Origin: JAFAXD01 sp963816775 | Lineage (GTDB): Bacteria > Pseudomonadota > Alphaproteobacteria > Rhizobiales > Xanthobacteraceae | Length of the DNA stretch: 64,000 bases | NCBI GenBank assembly: GCA_963816775.1 | Contig: CAWFLX010000020.1 | Span: 1 to 64,000, forward strand | Direction of reading: 5' to 3' | Part shown: positions 62,771 to 64,000 of the stretch, in pieces | Layout: the number at the start of each line of letters is the position of its first letter | Numbering within the stretch: position 1 is the stretch's first letter | The notes under the pieces: model-generated | Database searches by the model: none | What the model was told of the DNA's origin: nothing | What the model saw: only the letters and a program-made list of their open reading frames with translations | Program-made: the position numbers and the translations under genes

Positions 62771-62904
62771 ACAAACAGATCACCAGGATAGAACATTTCG
62801 GTTGTCGGAAATCATGGCATGCGCGTGTCCGGCCGCGGCCTTTTGCCAGTCAATTAGATTTCCGGTTTGGGTCAAAAGCGGAAAGGAAGCGGTGCTTGGG
62901 CTAT

Positions 62905-63921
62905 TTAGCGTGACGAATGCCGCGCCGGCGCGCGGCCGCGCTTCGTTTTCGCGGTCTGTGAAAAATCCACCCGATGGCCCCATGTGGAAACGTAGTCGCG
63001 CTGCGCTTCCTTTGGCAGGTATTTGTCCTCGATCTGGCGAATGCGCGCGGCGCCCACCAGCTTGCTCTGTTGGGCCCGGCCCCACTTGGAAGCGTTGGCG
63101 CGGCCATTCCACGCGTGCAAAGCGGCGCCGCCCCCCTCGCGCACCTCGTTGAGCAACTCCCACGCCGCCTGCAGCCCAGCCGTAGCGCAGAACACCGGGT
63201 AAAGGATGATGCGCAGCCCGAGCTTTTCGTATTCTGCCTCGGTCGGCGGCGTGTCCTCGCCGCCCCAGATGGCGAGCACCGGAGCCGGAATTTCCTTGCA
63301 GGCTTGCTTTACCTGTTCACGCGTCTCGACTGAGTTGAGCCAGACGAGGTCGGCACCGCCCTTCTCCACATAGGCGGTACAGCGTGTCAGCGCATTGTCG
63401 AAGTTGCCACCCTCGGCGCCCAGCACGTCGCAGCGAGCGCAGATTACGAACTCGGGGTCGAGTTCGTTACGCGCGGCTACCGCCGCCTGCAGCTTCCCGA
63501 CGTGCTCGTCCTGGCTGATCACCCGGCGCCCGGCCAGGGTGGACGATTTCTTCGGTGCCTCCTGATCCTCGAGCGATAGGGCGGCGACGCCGCTGCGCAC
63601 CATCTCCTGGACCGCGAAATGCACATTGACCGCGTTGCCATAGCCCGTGTCGGTGTCGATCATTATCGGAATATCGGCACGCGCCGCCATGTGGCGCGCG
63701 TGGTCGGCCACGTCGCGCAGCCCGATGATGCCGTTGTCTGGCACACCATACAGGAACGCGGAGAGTTGTGAGCCGGCCATGAAGAAGGTTTCAAACCCCA
63801 CCTCCTGGGCAAGGCGAGCATACAAAGGCGAGAACCCGCCCGGCATGACCGTGAGCTGCTTGCGTTTGAGAATGGCCCGAAACTTGCGCCGTTTGTCGGT
63901 GGGTGAAGCAAGCTTCGCCAT
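62905..63921 (-). CDS. Isocitrate lyase/PEP mutase superfamily enzyme, altered active-site loop
   Basis: A 338-residue barrel enzyme starting MAKLASPTDKRRKFRAILKR. FSPLYARLAQEVGFETFFMAGSQ, IDTDTGYGNAVNV (88-100) and SLEDQEAPKKSST (116-128) align with the superfamily, but the KKCGH loop with its general-acid Cys is KKSST. Classic isocitrate-lyase chemistry is therefore doubtful. Oxaloacetate-decarboxylase or phosphonate-hydrolase-like branches also lack the Cys. GAGGAGAACAATACC precedes the ATG. No neighbour to its right is visible in the window. Confidence 0.85.
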   Translation of the reverse strand: MAKLASPTDKRRKFRAILKRKQLTVMPGGFSPLYARLAQEVGFETFFMAGSQLSAFLYGVPDNGIIGLRDVADHARHMAARADIPIMIDTDTGYGNAVNVHFAVQEMVRSGVAALSLEDQEAPKKSSTLAGRRVISQDEHVGKLQAAVAARNELDPEFVICARCDVLGAEGGNFDNALTRCTAYVEKGGADLVWLNSVETREQVKQACKEIPAPVLAIWGGEDTPPTEAEYEKLGLRIILYPVFCATAGLQAAWELLNEVREGGGAALHAWNGRANASKWGRAQQSKLVGAARIRQIEDKYLPKEAQRDYVSTWGHRVDFSQTAKTKRGRAPARHSSR

Positions 63922-64000
63922 GGTATTGTTCTCCTCGGCATCAACGGCAACGCCCACCTCGGCGTGCTAAACGGCGGGGTCGGCCGCTGCGGATCCGCTT

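Overview
The window looks like a chromosomal segment of an alphaproteobacterium of the Bradyrhizobium/Rhodopseudomonas/Xanthobacteraceae type. The support is high G+C, intact LivFGHM, TRAP, hydantoinase and LysR genes of that flavour, many lineage-typical small proteins (CsbD, DUF3309, DUF5335, PsiE, short zinc-ribbon proteins), and dispersed GTCCGCTTT and CTCATCCTGAGGAG palindromes that I recall as common between Rhizobiales genes. This is judged from recall of families, not from a search. No rRNA, complete tRNA, CRISPR array, intact transposase or intact prophage was seen.

1-5.4 kb is a worn stress and repair region: decayed DUF1614 and HdeD genes, a stand-alone LigD 3'-phosphoesterase, an eRF1-like protein, a DsbA remnant, PsiE, and a DUF5335 gene cut by a tyrosine-recombinase remnant. 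5.7-17.8 kb is a divergent catabolic locus. LeuD/LeuC-type dehydratase genes lie on the minus strand. On the plus strand are a branched-chain-type ABC importer (binding protein, LivH, M, G, F), an isocitrate-lyase/PEP-mutase enzyme, hydantoinase B and A, and an isochorismatase-like hydrolase with Gly where the family has its catalytic Cys. Most junctions from livH onward overlap by 4-8 bases.

18.2-20.3 kb holds lemA and two TPM-domain genes. 21.1-22.4 kb holds an M19 dipeptidase with an odd lysine-rich tail. 22.6-28 kb is a nursery and graveyard of very small genes, tandem repeats and ligase fragments. 28-36.6 kb is a stress and metal module: CBS-BON, VIT, CsbD, DUF3309, an MgtA-type P-ATPase, a DUF21 protein, and two transglutaminase genes in opposite orientation, one of them dead. 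37-38.2 kb encodes an XRE-ImmA/IrrE protein whose HExxH motif reads HALAH.

38.3-48.3 kb is an aromatic-type catabolic region: LLM flavin oxidoreductase, periplasmic binding protein, broken FAH hydrolase spliced to a Crp/Fnr tail, MetE-like protein, AAHS-type MFS transporter, FAD monooxygenase and a divergent LysR with a perfect FNR/FixK-type box between the last two. 49.3-58.7 kb is a second catabolic cluster: aryl-acid adenylating ligase, TetR, alpha/beta hydrolase, salicylyl-CoA-hydroxylase-like monooxygenase, VOC protein, MaoC hydratase and a complete TRAP transporter. 59-64 kb holds a tRNA-Glu 3' scar, tandem binding proteins, a methyltransferase, several gene fragments and a second PEP-mutase-superfamily enzyme.

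A recurring theme is single-base frameshifts in otherwise well-preserved genes (leuC, two binding proteins, the lyase, the aryl ligase, the VOC protein, FAH). Most look like one surplus base in a short run. This raises the question of sequence error versus real decay, and it affects how every broken gene here should be read.
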